A stretch of 64,000 nucleotides of DNA from the NCBI GenBank assembly GCA_034421295.1, contig DAOUKM010000015.1, forward strand, positions 1-64,000. The letters run 5' to 3'. Below are positions 24,774-33,352 of this stretch, one piece after another (positions within the stretch are counted from its first letter, which is position 1; the number at the start of each line of letters is the position of its first letter). The notes beneath the pieces were generated by a model. It had not been told where the DNA came from. It saw nothing but the letters and a program-made list of their open reading frames with translations, and searched no databases. The stretch comes from CAUZIR01 sp034421295. Its GTDB lineage: Bacteria > Chloroflexota > Dehalococcoidia > Lucifugimonadales > UBA2962. The position numbers and the translations under genes are program-made.

Positions 24774-25619
24774 CTAGTCCTGCCCTGGGCCCTCCACCAT
24801 GGCGGAGACGACCTCCACCGGCGCATGGTAGCTCTCGGCATCGCCCGGGAAGGCGCCCTCACGGACATCCGACAGGTATCTTCCCAGGGCGGACCGCATG
24901 TCGTCGGCCATGTGGGCGTACCGACGGGTGTGCTTGGGTACGAACACCTCGAAGAGTCCGAGCACGTCATGCAGGACCTGTATCTGCCCGTCGCAGTGAG
25001 GTCCGGCCCCGATGCCGATGGTCGGGACGGTCAACCTGGCCGTCACCTCACGGGCCACCTCGGCCGGAACGAGCTCAAGGACGATGGCGTAGACGCCGGC
25101 CGCCTCCAGCGCAAGCGCATCGGCCAGGAGCCGTCTCGCCGCCCCCGCGCTCTTGCCCTGCACCTTGTAGCCCCCGAGCTGATTGACCGACTGCGGCGTC
25201 AGTCCCACGTGGCCCATCACCGGGATGCCTGCGGCTATCATCCTCCTGATGGCCCTGGTCATGTGGCGCCCACCCTCCACCTTCACGCTCTGGGCGCCGG
25301 CCTCCTTGAGAAAGCGGCCCGCGTTGCGCACCGCCTCGGGCCACTCGGCGTTGTAGCTGAGAAAGGGCATGTCGGCCACGACGTGGGCCCTGGTCGTGCC
25401 CCTGACCACGGCCCGCGTGTGGTGGAGAGACTCCTCCATGGTCAGGGGCACGGTGTCCCCGTAGCCGAGCACTACCTGACTCATCGAGTCACCGACCAGG
25501 ACCGCCGGAAAGCCGATTTCGTCGACGATTCGCGCGGATGTATAGTCGTAGGCGGTGATCATGCCGATCAGCTCGCCCTGACGCTTCATTTCCGCCAGAT
25601 GATGAATGCTGGTGCGCAT
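24774..25619 (-). CDS. panB: 3-methyl-2-oxobutanoate hydroxymethyltransferase
   Basis: 281 residues. It makes ketopantoate from 2-oxoisovalerate and methylene-tetrahydrofolate. Barrel landmarks are GELIGMITAYDYTSARIVDE, VLVGDSMSQVVLGYGDTVPL (metal Asp), VKVEGGRHM, VMGHVGLTPQSVNQLGGYKV and ELVPAEVA, with the catalytic Glu. A strong site, AGAGGAGG, precedes the ATG. It lies between the DUF2520 dehydrogenase and panC. Confidence 0.96.
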   Translation of the reverse strand: MRTSIHHLAEMKRQGELIGMITAYDYTSARIVDEIGFPAVLVGDSMSQVVLGYGDTVPLTMEESLHHTRAVVRGTTRAHVVADMPFLSYNAEWPEAVRNAGRFLKEAGAQSVKVEGGRHMTRAIRRMIAAGIPVMGHVGLTPQSVNQLGGYKVQGKSAGAARRLLADALALEAAGVYAIVLELVPAEVAREVTARLTVPTIGIGAGPHCDGQIQVLHDVLGLFEVFVPKHTRRYAHMADDMRSALGRYLSDVREGAFPGDAESYHAPVEVVSAMVEGPGQD

Positions 25620-25686
25620 CCGGTACCTCCTCTATGGTGCCCGAGTGAGGGCCTGCGCGTTTTCTTGCGGGAGACGGGTCCCGCCG

Positions 25687-26586
25687 CTACGTGATGGGGT
25701 TGTCTGCTATATAGGCCTTTAGCAGCCGCTCTATCTCCTTTGCGTCCGACGGATCGGCAACCCCTTTTTCAAGTGCGAACGGCAGGCCTGCCAGGGCGGC
25801 CGTCGCGTACATCTGGAGTGCCTCCGTTCCCACGCTCTTCATCGATTCCAGGTGTTTTCGCACGGTGCCCACGTCCCCGCGTACGTACGGCCCGGCTATG
25901 CCATCCGGAAAACCGTTGGCCTCGATCACCTCCGCCACTCCCTTCATGATCGGCATCAGGGAGGAGATGGCCTCGTTCCTGGGCATGCCGAACCTGTCCT
26001 GCCAGATCTGCGCCACCACCGCCGCCTGACCCATCAGGACGCCGCCGATCGTGACGACAGAGGCGTGGTACAGGGGCTTGTCCTCTGAGCGCAGGGCTAT
26101 CGGACGTCCGCCCAGATCCTCTGCGACGGTGCTCAGGTAGGTCCTGATATCGCCCGTCCCCTCTATGCCGAATGTGGAGCCCGGGAGCGCTTCCAGCGCC
26201 GTCTCCACCGAAGCGAAGGCCTGCAGGGGATGCAGGGATCCGATATCGACCCCACAGCGGGCCGGCCTCTCGAGTACGTCGAGAGAGGTCACCCCGGAGC
26301 AGTGGGCCACCCCCTGTCCCTTCCTCCAGTTGATCGATTCCGCCACCGGTCGGATCGCCCCGTCGAAGGTGGTGATAAAGACGAAGTCGGCGCGATCGGC
26401 AGCGTCCTGGATCGACTCGTACGCACGGCAGCCGTCGACCCGGGCCGCCAGGTCCCTTGCCGAGCTGAACGTGCGACTGGCCGCCGCTACCACCGGGTAG
26501 CCCCTCCGGGATAGCGCTACCGCCAGGGTCTTCCCCACGGCCCCGGCGCCAACGAACGCTACCTTGGACGTCTTATCCCTGTTCAC
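25687..26586 (-). CDS. Rossmann/DUF2520 dehydrogenase, candidate ketopantoate reductase
   Basis: 299 residues. A Rossmann N-terminus (VAFVGAGAVGKTLAVALSRR, residues 9-28) binds NAD(P)H; the C-terminal DUF2520 half (from about 150) has PLYHASVVTIGGVLMGQAAV and is all-helical, resembling 6-phosphogluconate-dehydrogenase-like folds. SLHPLQAFAS is a family signature. No panE or ilvC is in the window and this gene sits directly upstream of panB, overlapping the peptidase gene by 14 bases. Reduction of ketopantoate, the step between PanB and PanC, is the obvious hypothesis; DUF2520 proteins are not proven to do this as far as I know. Confidence 0.8.
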   Translation of the reverse strand: MNRDKTSKVAFVGAGAVGKTLAVALSRRGYPVVAAASRTFSSARDLAARVDGCRAYESIQDAADRADFVFITTFDGAIRPVAESINWRKGQGVAHCSGVTSLDVLERPARCGVDIGSLHPLQAFASVETALEALPGSTFGIEGTGDIRTYLSTVAEDLGGRPIALRSEDKPLYHASVVTIGGVLMGQAAVVAQIWQDRFGMPRNEAISSLMPIMKGVAEVIEANGFPDGIAGPYVRGDVGTVRKHLESMKSVGTEALQMYATAALAGLPFALEKGVADPSDAKEIERLLKAYIADNPIT

Positions 26587-27622
26587 GTCCTGGACAACCC
26601 ACCTCGCTGCTCATTTCTGACAGGCCCGGCACTCCGCCGAGACCGATCGCCCCGGCGACCGATCTGGCGACCGCCTCAGTTACGCAGATGGCCGCCGCCG
26701 CCGTAAGGCAATCCAGCCTCGCCGGAGCGACTCCTCCCGATTGCCCCCTGCCCGTTGCCAGGGCGAAGAAGGCGTCGCCGTCATGCACAGTATGGGCCGG
26801 TCGAACAGCGATCGCCAGCCCATCATGCGCCGCCGATGCCAGCCGTGCCGCCTGCGCCTTGGTGAGGGTGGCGTCGGTTGCGACAACCCCTATGGTGGTG
26901 TTTGCGCCTGCCGGCATGTCGGGGGGTGCCCAGTCCGGTGCCAGGATAGACTGCGCGGCGTCGAGCATGCCCTCGCCGCCGAGGTGGCGCGGACCTGCGA
27001 TTACCTGTCCGGTTTCCGGATCGTGCACCCCGCCAACGGCGTTGGTGGCAACGATGGCCCCGACGGTGGCGCCGTCGCCGAGCCTGAGTGCCGCGGTGCC
27101 CACTCCGCCCTTAACCGCCCTGTCACGCCCCAGGGCCTTGGCTACCGTGGCGCCCGTCCCGGCGCCGACGGTGCCCTCTTGCGGTCGCTGCCGTGAGGCG
27201 GACGTACAGGCGCGATAGGCGTGCTCGGGGCCGGGCACGGCCGGCGCCCGCAGGTTTAGATCGAACAGGATGGCCGCCGGTACCAGGGGCACGCGGGCCC
27301 CCGGGGCCTGGTGGCCGTACCCCCGCTCGCAGAGATAGTCGACCACTCCCTCTGCCGCCCTTAGTCCGAAGGCGCTTCCTCCCCCCAGCAGGGCGGCCTG
27401 CACGCGGTCGACGTTGGCGGTCGGGGCAAGAAGGTCGGTCTCGCGGGTCCCCGGAGACGCCCCGCGGACATCCACACCTGCAACCGCCCCCTGCTCGCAC
27501 AGGACGACCGTTAAGCCGGTGCCGCCATCGAGATCTGTGTAGTGCCCGACTGCGATGCCATCTACGTCGGTGATCGAGCCCGCTGATGCGGCCCTGGCGT
27601 AACGCTGCAATAGGTCGTTCAA
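26573..27622 (-). CDS. P1-family N-terminal nucleophile peptidase (DmpA/BapA/NylC-type)
   Basis: 349 residues. This family self-cleaves to expose an N-terminal Ser or Thr nucleophile; members include beta-peptidyl aminopeptidases and nylon hydrolases. Seen: GIAVGHYTDLDGGTGLTVVL, RVQAALLGGGSAFGLRAAEG, GGVGTAALRLGDGATVGAIV and GANTTIGVVATDATLTKAQA, where Asn241-Thr242 is the likely autocleavage site as in NylC. No signal peptide is seen, so it acts in the cytoplasm. It is the first gene of the run leading to panB and panC. Since several P1 peptidases remove N-terminal beta-alanine from short peptides, supply of beta-alanine to PanC is an attractive inference. Confidence 0.85.
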   Translation of the reverse strand: MNDLLQRYARAASAGSITDVDGIAVGHYTDLDGGTGLTVVLCEQGAVAGVDVRGASPGTRETDLLAPTANVDRVQAALLGGGSAFGLRAAEGVVDYLCERGYGHQAPGARVPLVPAAILFDLNLRAPAVPGPEHAYRACTSASRQRPQEGTVGAGTGATVAKALGRDRAVKGGVGTAALRLGDGATVGAIVATNAVGGVHDPETGQVIAGPRHLGGEGMLDAAQSILAPDWAPPDMPAGANTTIGVVATDATLTKAQAARLASAAHDGLAIAVRPAHTVHDGDAFFALATGRGQSGGVAPARLDCLTAAAAICVTEAVARSVAGAIGLGGVPGLSEMSSEVGCPGREQG

Positions 27623-27783
27623 TGCTCACCGTTCCTTCCGGATTGGTTGCCCGCCGTATCTTAAACAAAGCCCTCTCGGGACGTCTAACCTTCCGCTCAG
27701 GCTGCCGTCAACGCCCGGCTCCGGGAGGCGGGAAGCAGGGGAGTAGATGTTACAATCACGACCCCGAACGACTCTGTCCGGAC

Positions 27784-27796
27784 GAGGTGATGTTTG
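27784..27796 (+). promoter_or_regulatory. Ribosome binding site deciding the TTG start of lpdA
   Basis: GAGG at 27785-27788 lies six bases before TTG 27794. The nearby ATG 27791 is out of frame and gives only three codons, so TTG is the start. A TACAAT with an upstream TG at 27748-27756 is a possible -10 element; no -35 match is seen. Confidence 0.4.
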
Positions 27797-29191
27797 GTTG
27801 AAGACGGCTCGAAATACGACCTCGTGATCCTTGGCAGCGGGCCCGGCGGTTACGTGGCTGCGGTCCGTGCCGGACAACTGGGCATGAGGACCGCGGTGGT
27901 CGAGCGGGCCGAGCTGGGGGGCATATGCCTTAACTGGGGATGCATCCCCAGCAAGGCGCTACTCCGCAACGCCGAGGTACTGAGCCTGTTTCGCGAAGCC
28001 GAGCGATTCGGCATACACGTCGACGGCCTGAGCGCGGATTTTGGCAAGGCCGTGGACCGGAGCCGGCAGGTGGTCGACCGGTTGACCAGGGGAATCGGAT
28101 ACCTCCTCAAAAAGGGCGGCGTTGAGGTGGTCCGGGGCACCGGCTCCCTGATCGATTCCAGGACGATCGGTGTTCGCGGAGAGGGCGAGCGCACACTTGT
28201 GACAGACAACGTGATCGTCGCCACCGGCGCGCGTCAGCGTGACCTGCCGAACCTGCCTATCGACGGCGGCGTGGTCATCACGAGCCGCCAGGCGCTGGAT
28301 CTGCGAGAAGCCCCTCGGCGGGTGGTGATAGTGGGCGGCGGTGCGACGGGAGCTGAATTCGCGTACCTGTACCGCTCGTATGGCTCGGAGGTGACCGTGG
28401 TGGAGATGCTCCCGCGGCTGGTGCCGCTGGAGGATGAGGAGGTCGGAGGACAGCTCGCCCGCTCTTTCAAGAGAATGGGAATCAACGTGATGACGGGCTC
28501 GCGGGTGCAAGGCGTAAGCACCGGACCTCAGGGTGCCTCGGTCACCGTCTCCGACGGACAGGTCGAGGAGACCGTCGCATGTGATCGGGTCCTGGTGGCT
28601 GTAGGCGTGATCGGAAACGTGGAGGGCATCGGGCTGGAGGAGGCGGGAGTCAGGGTCGAGCGTGGATTCATTCCGATCGACGAGTCGATGGCCACCAACG
28701 TAGAGGGGATCTACGCTGTCGGCGATGTGACGGGAAAGCTCCTGCTGGCCCACGTGGCATCGGCGCAGGCCGTCGCCGCCGTCGAGACCATCGCCGGTAT
28801 GGACACGCCGGTCCTGGACTACGGGCTGATGCCGCGGGCGGTCTATTGCCGGCCACAGGTGGCCAGCTTCGGCATGACCGAAGAGCAGGCTCGCGACTCC
28901 GGACGTGAGCTCAAGATCGGCAAATTCCCCCTGGCGGCGTCGGGGAAGGCGCTTGCCATGGCCGAACAGGAAGGATTCGTGAAGGTCGTCTCAGACGCCG
29001 AGGTCGGCGAGATCCTGGGTGTTCACATGATCGGCTCGGAGGTGACCGAGCTGCTGGGCGAGGCGACGCTCGCCCGGTTACTGGAGGCCACAACCGGTGA
29101 GATCGGCTGGCTCGTGCATCCACATCCGACGATCTCCGAAGCGCTCAAGGAGGCCTCGCTGGCCGCTGAGGGCGAGGCCATCCACGTCTAG
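27794..29191 (+). CDS. lpdA: Dihydrolipoyl dehydrogenase (E3)
   Basis: 465 residues, full length. E3 reoxidises dihydrolipoamide on E2 and passes electrons to NAD+. FAD loop GSGPGGYVAAVRAGQLG (13-29), redox disulfide GGICLNWGCIPSKALL, NAD loop VVIVGGGATGAEFAYLYRSY, and the C-terminal HPHPTISEALKEA with the catalytic His-Glu are intact. It is the first gene of lpdA-pdhA-pdhB-pdhC, a complete pyruvate (or branched-chain 2-oxoacid) dehydrogenase operon. Divergent from the peptidase-pantothenate run; the ~170-base gap holds both promoters. Confidence 0.96.
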   Translation: MVEDGSKYDLVILGSGPGGYVAAVRAGQLGMRTAVVERAELGGICLNWGCIPSKALLRNAEVLSLFREAERFGIHVDGLSADFGKAVDRSRQVVDRLTRGIGYLLKKGGVEVVRGTGSLIDSRTIGVRGEGERTLVTDNVIVATGARQRDLPNLPIDGGVVITSRQALDLREAPRRVVIVGGGATGAEFAYLYRSYGSEVTVVEMLPRLVPLEDEEVGGQLARSFKRMGINVMTGSRVQGVSTGPQGASVTVSDGQVEETVACDRVLVAVGVIGNVEGIGLEEAGVRVERGFIPIDESMATNVEGIYAVGDVTGKLLLAHVASAQAVAAVETIAGMDTPVLDYGLMPRAVYCRPQVASFGMTEEQARDSGRELKIGKFPLAASGKALAMAEQEGFVKVVSDAEVGEILGVHMIGSEVTELLGEATLARLLEATTGEIGWLVHPHPTISEALKEASLAAEGEAIHV

Positions 29192-29224
29192 GGTCAGGCC
29201 TCGAGTCACCGCAACGGGGGCATT

Positions 29225-30208
29225 GTGCCAGCCATGAAGGTCGCTCCGAAAATAGACAGGGCCGTGGCCCGCGAACTCTACCGGCAGATGTATCTGATCC
29301 GGTCATTTGAGGAGGAGTGCGGCGTGCAGTACGTGCAGGGCCGCATTCGCGGGTTTCTGCACCTTTACATAGGCGAGGAGGCGGTCGGGGTAGGTGCGAT
29401 ATCGGTCCTCAAAGACGACGATTACGTGGTAAGCCACTACCGGGACCATGGTCATGCCCTGGCAAAGGGACTCGACCCGTCGGCAGTGATGGCGGAGCTG
29501 ATGGGTAAAGCCGTCGGGGTCAGCGGAGGCAGGGGCGGCTCGATGCACCTTTTCGATGTCTCAAGGTCCTTCATGGGTGGCTACGCGATAGTAGGCGGCC
29601 AGCTGCCCGTGGCGACCGGCCTGGGACTGGCCATCAGCCATCTGGGGCAGGACAGGGCCGTGATGTGCTTCCTTGGCGACGGGGCGGTCAACCAGGGAGT
29701 ATTCCACGAGGCTATGAATCTGGCTTCTCTCTGGAAGCTGCCGGTGATCTTCCTGCTGGAAAACAACCTGTACGGCATGGGCAGTCACATAGACCACACC
29801 CACGCTGCTGGCCGAGACCTGTATACAGCCGCCGACTCTTACAACATACCCGCCATGCAGGTTGATGGCATGGACGTGGTGCTGGTCCGAGAGGCGGCCG
29901 CCGAGGCCGAGCGCCGCGTCCGGGCGGGAGAAGGGCCCGTGTTCCTGGAGGCGATCACATATCGCTATCGGGGCCACTCGATGGCCGATCCGGTCCAGTA
30001 CCGGGACAACGAGGAAGTGGAGCGGTGGAGGGCGAAAGATCCGATTTCCAGCTTTGTCGACTACGCGGTTGCCAACAACCTGCTGGGCCCGCAGGACCTG
30101 GCGGAACTACAGGATCAGGTGCAGAAGAAGGTCGCAGAGGCGGTGCGATTCGCCCTCGAGGCCAAGGAGCCGACGATCGAATCGATGTACGGTCAGGTCT
30201 ATGGCTGA
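29225..30208 (+). CDS. pdhA: 2-oxoacid dehydrogenase E1 component, alpha subunit
   Basis: 327 residues. With the beta subunit it decarboxylates pyruvate, or a branched-chain 2-oxoacid, on thiamine diphosphate and acylates E2. The ThDP/Mg motif GDGAVNQGVFHEAMNLASLW ending in LLENN is present, plus FLHLYIGEEAVGVGA, SHYRDHGHALAKG and RYRGHSMADPVQYRD, a regulatory-loop equivalent. These features fit pyruvate-type E1-alpha; branched-chain specificity is possible. GTG 29225 or ATG 29234 could be the start. The pdhB ATG overlaps its last 8 bases. Confidence 0.94.
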   Translation: MPAMKVAPKIDRAVARELYRQMYLIRSFEEECGVQYVQGRIRGFLHLYIGEEAVGVGAISVLKDDDYVVSHYRDHGHALAKGLDPSAVMAELMGKAVGVSGGRGGSMHLFDVSRSFMGGYAIVGGQLPVATGLGLAISHLGQDRAVMCFLGDGAVNQGVFHEAMNLASLWKLPVIFLLENNLYGMGSHIDHTHAAGRDLYTAADSYNIPAMQVDGMDVVLVREAAAEAERRVRAGEGPVFLEAITYRYRGHSMADPVQYRDNEEVERWRAKDPISSFVDYAVANNLLGPQDLAELQDQVQKKVAEAVRFALEAKEPTIESMYGQVYG

Positions 30209-31178
30209 GCTACAGCTGCGAGAGGCGATAGTCCGCGGTCTCAGGGAGGCGATGGACTCGGATGAGCGCGTCATTCTGCTCGGGGAGGATATAGGCGAGT
30301 ACGGCGGCGCCTACGCGGTGACCAGGGGACTGCTGGACGCCTATGGCCGGAAACGTGTTCGGGACACGCCCATTTCCGAGGCCGTGATCGTAGGTGCATC
30401 CGTGGGGGCCGCTATGGGTGGGATACGTCCCATCGTCGAGGTGATGACGATCAACTTCACCCTGCTTGCGATGGACCAGATCGTCAACCACGCCGCCAAG
30501 CTCCGGTACATGTCCAACGGCCAGATCTCCGTACCGATGGTGCTGCGCACCGTAACCGGCGGGGGCGGCCAGCTCGGGGCGACCCATTCCCAGAGCTTCG
30601 AGGGCTGGTATGCGAACGTGCCCGGTCTCATGGTGGCGACACCGGCGACGGCATATGATGCGCTCGGCCTCCTCAGGTCCGCGATACTTGCCGAGGATCC
30701 TGTCATCTTCGCCGAGCATCAGCTCCTTTACGGCTCCAGGGGCGAGGTGCCCGACGAGCCGTACGAGATTCCCTTCGGCCAGGCCGCGATCAGGCGCCGG
30801 GGCGGCGACGTGACCCTGGTGGGGTATTCCCGTATGGCCAACGTCGCCCTCGAGGCGGCAGCAATCCTCGCCGAGCGAGGGGTCGAGTCCGAGGTGATCG
30901 ACCTGCGCACCCTGAGGCCCCTGGATACGGATACGGTGTTGGAATCGGTGCGCAAGACCGGGCGGGCGGTGGTCGTCGAGGAGAACTGGCGGACCGGCGG
31001 GTTCGCGGCCGAACTGGCGGCGACCATACAGGAAAGCGCCTTCGACGAGCTCGACGGCCCGGTCGGCCGCGTGGGAGCCGAAGAGGTGCCCTTCCCTTAC
31101 AATGGCCGGCAGGAGGCCGCCGCCATACCGGACGCCGATCGGGTGGCCTCGGTGGTGGCCAGACTATTCGGCGTGTGA
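30201..31178 (+). CDS. pdhB: 2-oxoacid dehydrogenase E1 component, beta subunit
   Basis: 325 residues. LREAIVRGLREAMDSDERVI, LLGEDIGEYGGAYAVTRGL (with the Glu that activates ThDP), RVRDTPISEAVIVGASVGAA, AMDQIVNHAAKLRYMSNGQ and the C-terminal transketolase domain (EVIDLRTLRPLDTDTV, VVVEENWRTGGFAAEL) are all in place. ATG 30201 is chosen because homology begins at once and it overlaps the pdhA stop; the frame stays open upstream but that part is not conserved. Forms an alpha2beta2 E1. Confidence 0.95.
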   Translation: MAELQLREAIVRGLREAMDSDERVILLGEDIGEYGGAYAVTRGLLDAYGRKRVRDTPISEAVIVGASVGAAMGGIRPIVEVMTINFTLLAMDQIVNHAAKLRYMSNGQISVPMVLRTVTGGGGQLGATHSQSFEGWYANVPGLMVATPATAYDALGLLRSAILAEDPVIFAEHQLLYGSRGEVPDEPYEIPFGQAAIRRRGGDVTLVGYSRMANVALEAAAILAERGVESEVIDLRTLRPLDTDTVLESVRKTGRAVVVEENWRTGGFAAELAATIQESAFDELDGPVGRVGAEEVPFPYNGRQEAAAIPDADRVASVVARLFGV

Positions 31179-31210
31179 GCCTTTAGAGATCGGATCGGGA
31201 GCGCTAAGAG

Positions 31211-32530
31211 ATGGCAACTGAGTTGACCATGCCACAGATGGGTTACGACATGCAGGAGGGCACGGTCGTGCGCTGGCTCAAGGCCGAGGGCACGGAGATC
31301 AAGAGAGGTGAGCCGATCGCCGAGATCGAGACCGACAAGGCGGTAGTCGAGTTCCAGTCGTACGCGGACGGACTGCTCCAGCGTATCCTCGTGCAGGAGG
31401 GCCATACCGTGCCGGTTGGAGAGCCCATAGCCCTGGTGGGCGATGGCGACGTAGCCGATGCGGTGCCGGCCGTGACGGATACGGGAGAGCCGGAGACGGT
31501 GGCTTCCCCGGGGGTTGATGAGGAGCTTTCGGTTCTATCGTCACCAGAGCCGCCGCAGGACCAGCCGGCCCCGCCCCGGATAGAGCCCGCCCGGATGGCA
31601 TCCGACGGCGGGCGAGTGCGCGCTTCCCCCGTTGCCAGGAGGATCGCCGAGGAGCGGGGTATAGATCTGACGCAGGTGGTCGGCACGGGACCGGGCGGGC
31701 GCGTAACCCGGGAGGACGTAGAGGCCCTTCCCGCGGTTACATCCGAAGTGCCACCCTCGCAGGCCGACCAGGAGGATCAGGAGCCGGCTGCGGATGAGCG
31801 GCCGGAACCTGTCGCCCCCGAGGAAGATGAGCCGTCGCCCGCGGGCGTGGAGACGGTGCCCCTCACCCGCATGCGCAGGCAGATCGCCCGGGTGACCGTC
31901 CACAGCAAGGCCGAGACCCCTCACTTCTATGTCTCCACCGATATCGACATGACCAGGGCCATGGAGATGCGTCAGCAGATCAACTCGAGCCCCAGTTTCG
32001 AAGGTGCGAGGGTTTCGGTGAATGATCTGATACTCAAGGCCTGCGTCGAAGCCCTCCGCGCGCATCCCAAGTTCAACGCCGCCTTCACATCGGATGGCAT
32101 CCGAATGCATGAGCACATCAACATTGCAATGGCCATAGCGGGAGACGACAGCCTGATCGTTCCGGCCATCAAGGATGCCCACACCATGTCGCTCAGGGAA
32201 ATCGCGATCGCAAGCAGGGACCTTGCGGAACGGGCCAAGGGCGGCACGATAACTGCGGAGGAGTACACCAGCGGCACCTTCTCCGTGAGCAACCTCGGCA
32301 TGTTCGAGGTAAGCGGCTTTGCGGCCATCATCCATCCTCCGCAGTCCGCAGTGCTTGCCGTCGGATCGGTGGCGAAAAGGCCGGTGGTGAGGGGGGACCG
32401 CATAGAGATCGCCGACATGATGACCGCGACCGTGTCCGCCGATCACCGGATAGTGGACGGTGCGGAGGGGGCCCTGTTCATCGGAGAGGTCAAGTCGTTC
32501 CTCGAGAACCCGTACCGGCTGCTGGTCTGA
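31211..32530 (+). CDS. pdhC: 2-oxoacid dehydrogenase E2 (dihydrolipoamide acyltransferase)
   Basis: 439 residues with a single lipoyl domain: GYDMQEGTVVRWLKAEGTEI, with the lipoylated Lys in ETDKAVVE (about residue 44). An acidic Pro/Glu linker leads to a peripheral-subunit-binding domain (VRASPVARRIAEERGIDLTQ, GTGPGGRVTREDVEAL). After a second linker the catalytic domain ends in DHRIVDGAEGALF, with the HxxxDG active site. It forms the core of the complex and binds E1 and E3 through the PSBD. It lies 32 bases after pdhB. Confidence 0.96.
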   Translation: MATELTMPQMGYDMQEGTVVRWLKAEGTEIKRGEPIAEIETDKAVVEFQSYADGLLQRILVQEGHTVPVGEPIALVGDGDVADAVPAVTDTGEPETVASPGVDEELSVLSSPEPPQDQPAPPRIEPARMASDGGRVRASPVARRIAEERGIDLTQVVGTGPGGRVTREDVEALPAVTSEVPPSQADQEDQEPAADERPEPVAPEEDEPSPAGVETVPLTRMRRQIARVTVHSKAETPHFYVSTDIDMTRAMEMRQQINSSPSFEGARVSVNDLILKACVEALRAHPKFNAAFTSDGIRMHEHINIAMAIAGDDSLIVPAIKDAHTMSLREIAIASRDLAERAKGGTITAEEYTSGTFSVSNLGMFEVSGFAAIIHPPQSAVLAVGSVAKRPVVRGDRIEIADMMTATVSADHRIVDGAEGALFIGEVKSFLENPYRLLV

Positions 32531-32548
32531 TCGGTACCCCGCTGAAGT

Positions 32549-33349
32549 TTGGACCTGATCACCGAGCCCCGCGTATATCTGACCACCAGGACCGCCGTAG
32601 ACTGGCGAGCGGTCGCCGATTTCCTTGCCGAGGAGGGCGTCCCTCCGATACCCGAGAGCATTCGCGCAGGTCACGACGAGTCCGCCGCAGTCGTAGAGAT
32701 CTCGGCGCGCCTGTGCTACATGAGCTACGGCCGGGGGCGCCGGGACATCGCCGATTTCATAGAGAACCTGCTCTCGTCCAAGGACGGCAGCGTCTTTGAA
32801 CACGTCAACTACGGATTCGTCGTGACCGGTGTCTCGCGAAGCCTCACCCACGAGCTGGTAAGGCACAGGGCGGGATTCGCCTACAGCCAGCGCTCGCAGC
32901 GCTACGTGGACGAGGCGAAGGCCTCCTTCGTGGTCCCACCCGCCCTGGTCCGGGACGCCGGCAACGCCAGGGCGGCCTCGGCAGTGTTCGAAAAGGCGCT
33001 AAAGGTCGCCTCGGACAGCTACGACGAGATGGTCGCCGCGCTGGAGGAAGCGTTACCCGGGGATCTCTTCGAGCTGAGGACGGACAGGCGCAAGGCCATC
33101 AGACAGGCGGCACGGGCGGTGCTGCCCAATGCGACCGAGACCAAGATCTTCATAACCGGCAACGTACGCGCATGGCGACACTTCATAGAGATGCGCGCGG
33201 CTCCCTACGCCGACTGGGAGATCAGAAAGCTCGCACTCCGAATACTGGAGCTTCTGCAGGAGGAGGCGCCGCTGCTGTTCGGCGACTTTACCGTCCAGCG
33301 GCTTACGGACGGCACCGCCGTCGCCGCTCCCGTTCACTCCAAGGTCTGA
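32549..33349 (+). CDS. thyX: Flavin-dependent thymidylate synthase
   Basis: 266 residues. ThyX methylates dUMP with methylene-tetrahydrofolate, FAD and NADPH, instead of ThyA. Its signature region reads ELVRHRAGFAYSQRSQRYVD: the RHR triplet and SQRY are kept, with one more residue between them than in the textbook RHRx7S, as in the Mycobacterium RHRHFSYSQLSQRY form plus one. The C-terminal RAWRHFIEMRAAPYADWEIR, with the substrate Arg, is conserved. TTG 32549 is the likely start. It is 18 bases after the E2 gene, so it may share that message. Confidence 0.93.
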   Translation: MDLITEPRVYLTTRTAVDWRAVADFLAEEGVPPIPESIRAGHDESAAVVEISARLCYMSYGRGRRDIADFIENLLSSKDGSVFEHVNYGFVVTGVSRSLTHELVRHRAGFAYSQRSQRYVDEAKASFVVPPALVRDAGNARAASAVFEKALKVASDSYDEMVAALEEALPGDLFELRTDRRKAIRQAARAVLPNATETKIFITGNVRAWRHFIEMRAAPYADWEIRKLALRILELLQEEAPLLFGDFTVQRLTDGTAVAAPVHSKV

Positions 33350-33352
33350 TCT

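Noticed and set aside
31541..32866. Long minus-strand frame opposite pdhC and thyX
   Set aside because: It spans two clear plus-strand genes and shows no recognisable domain.
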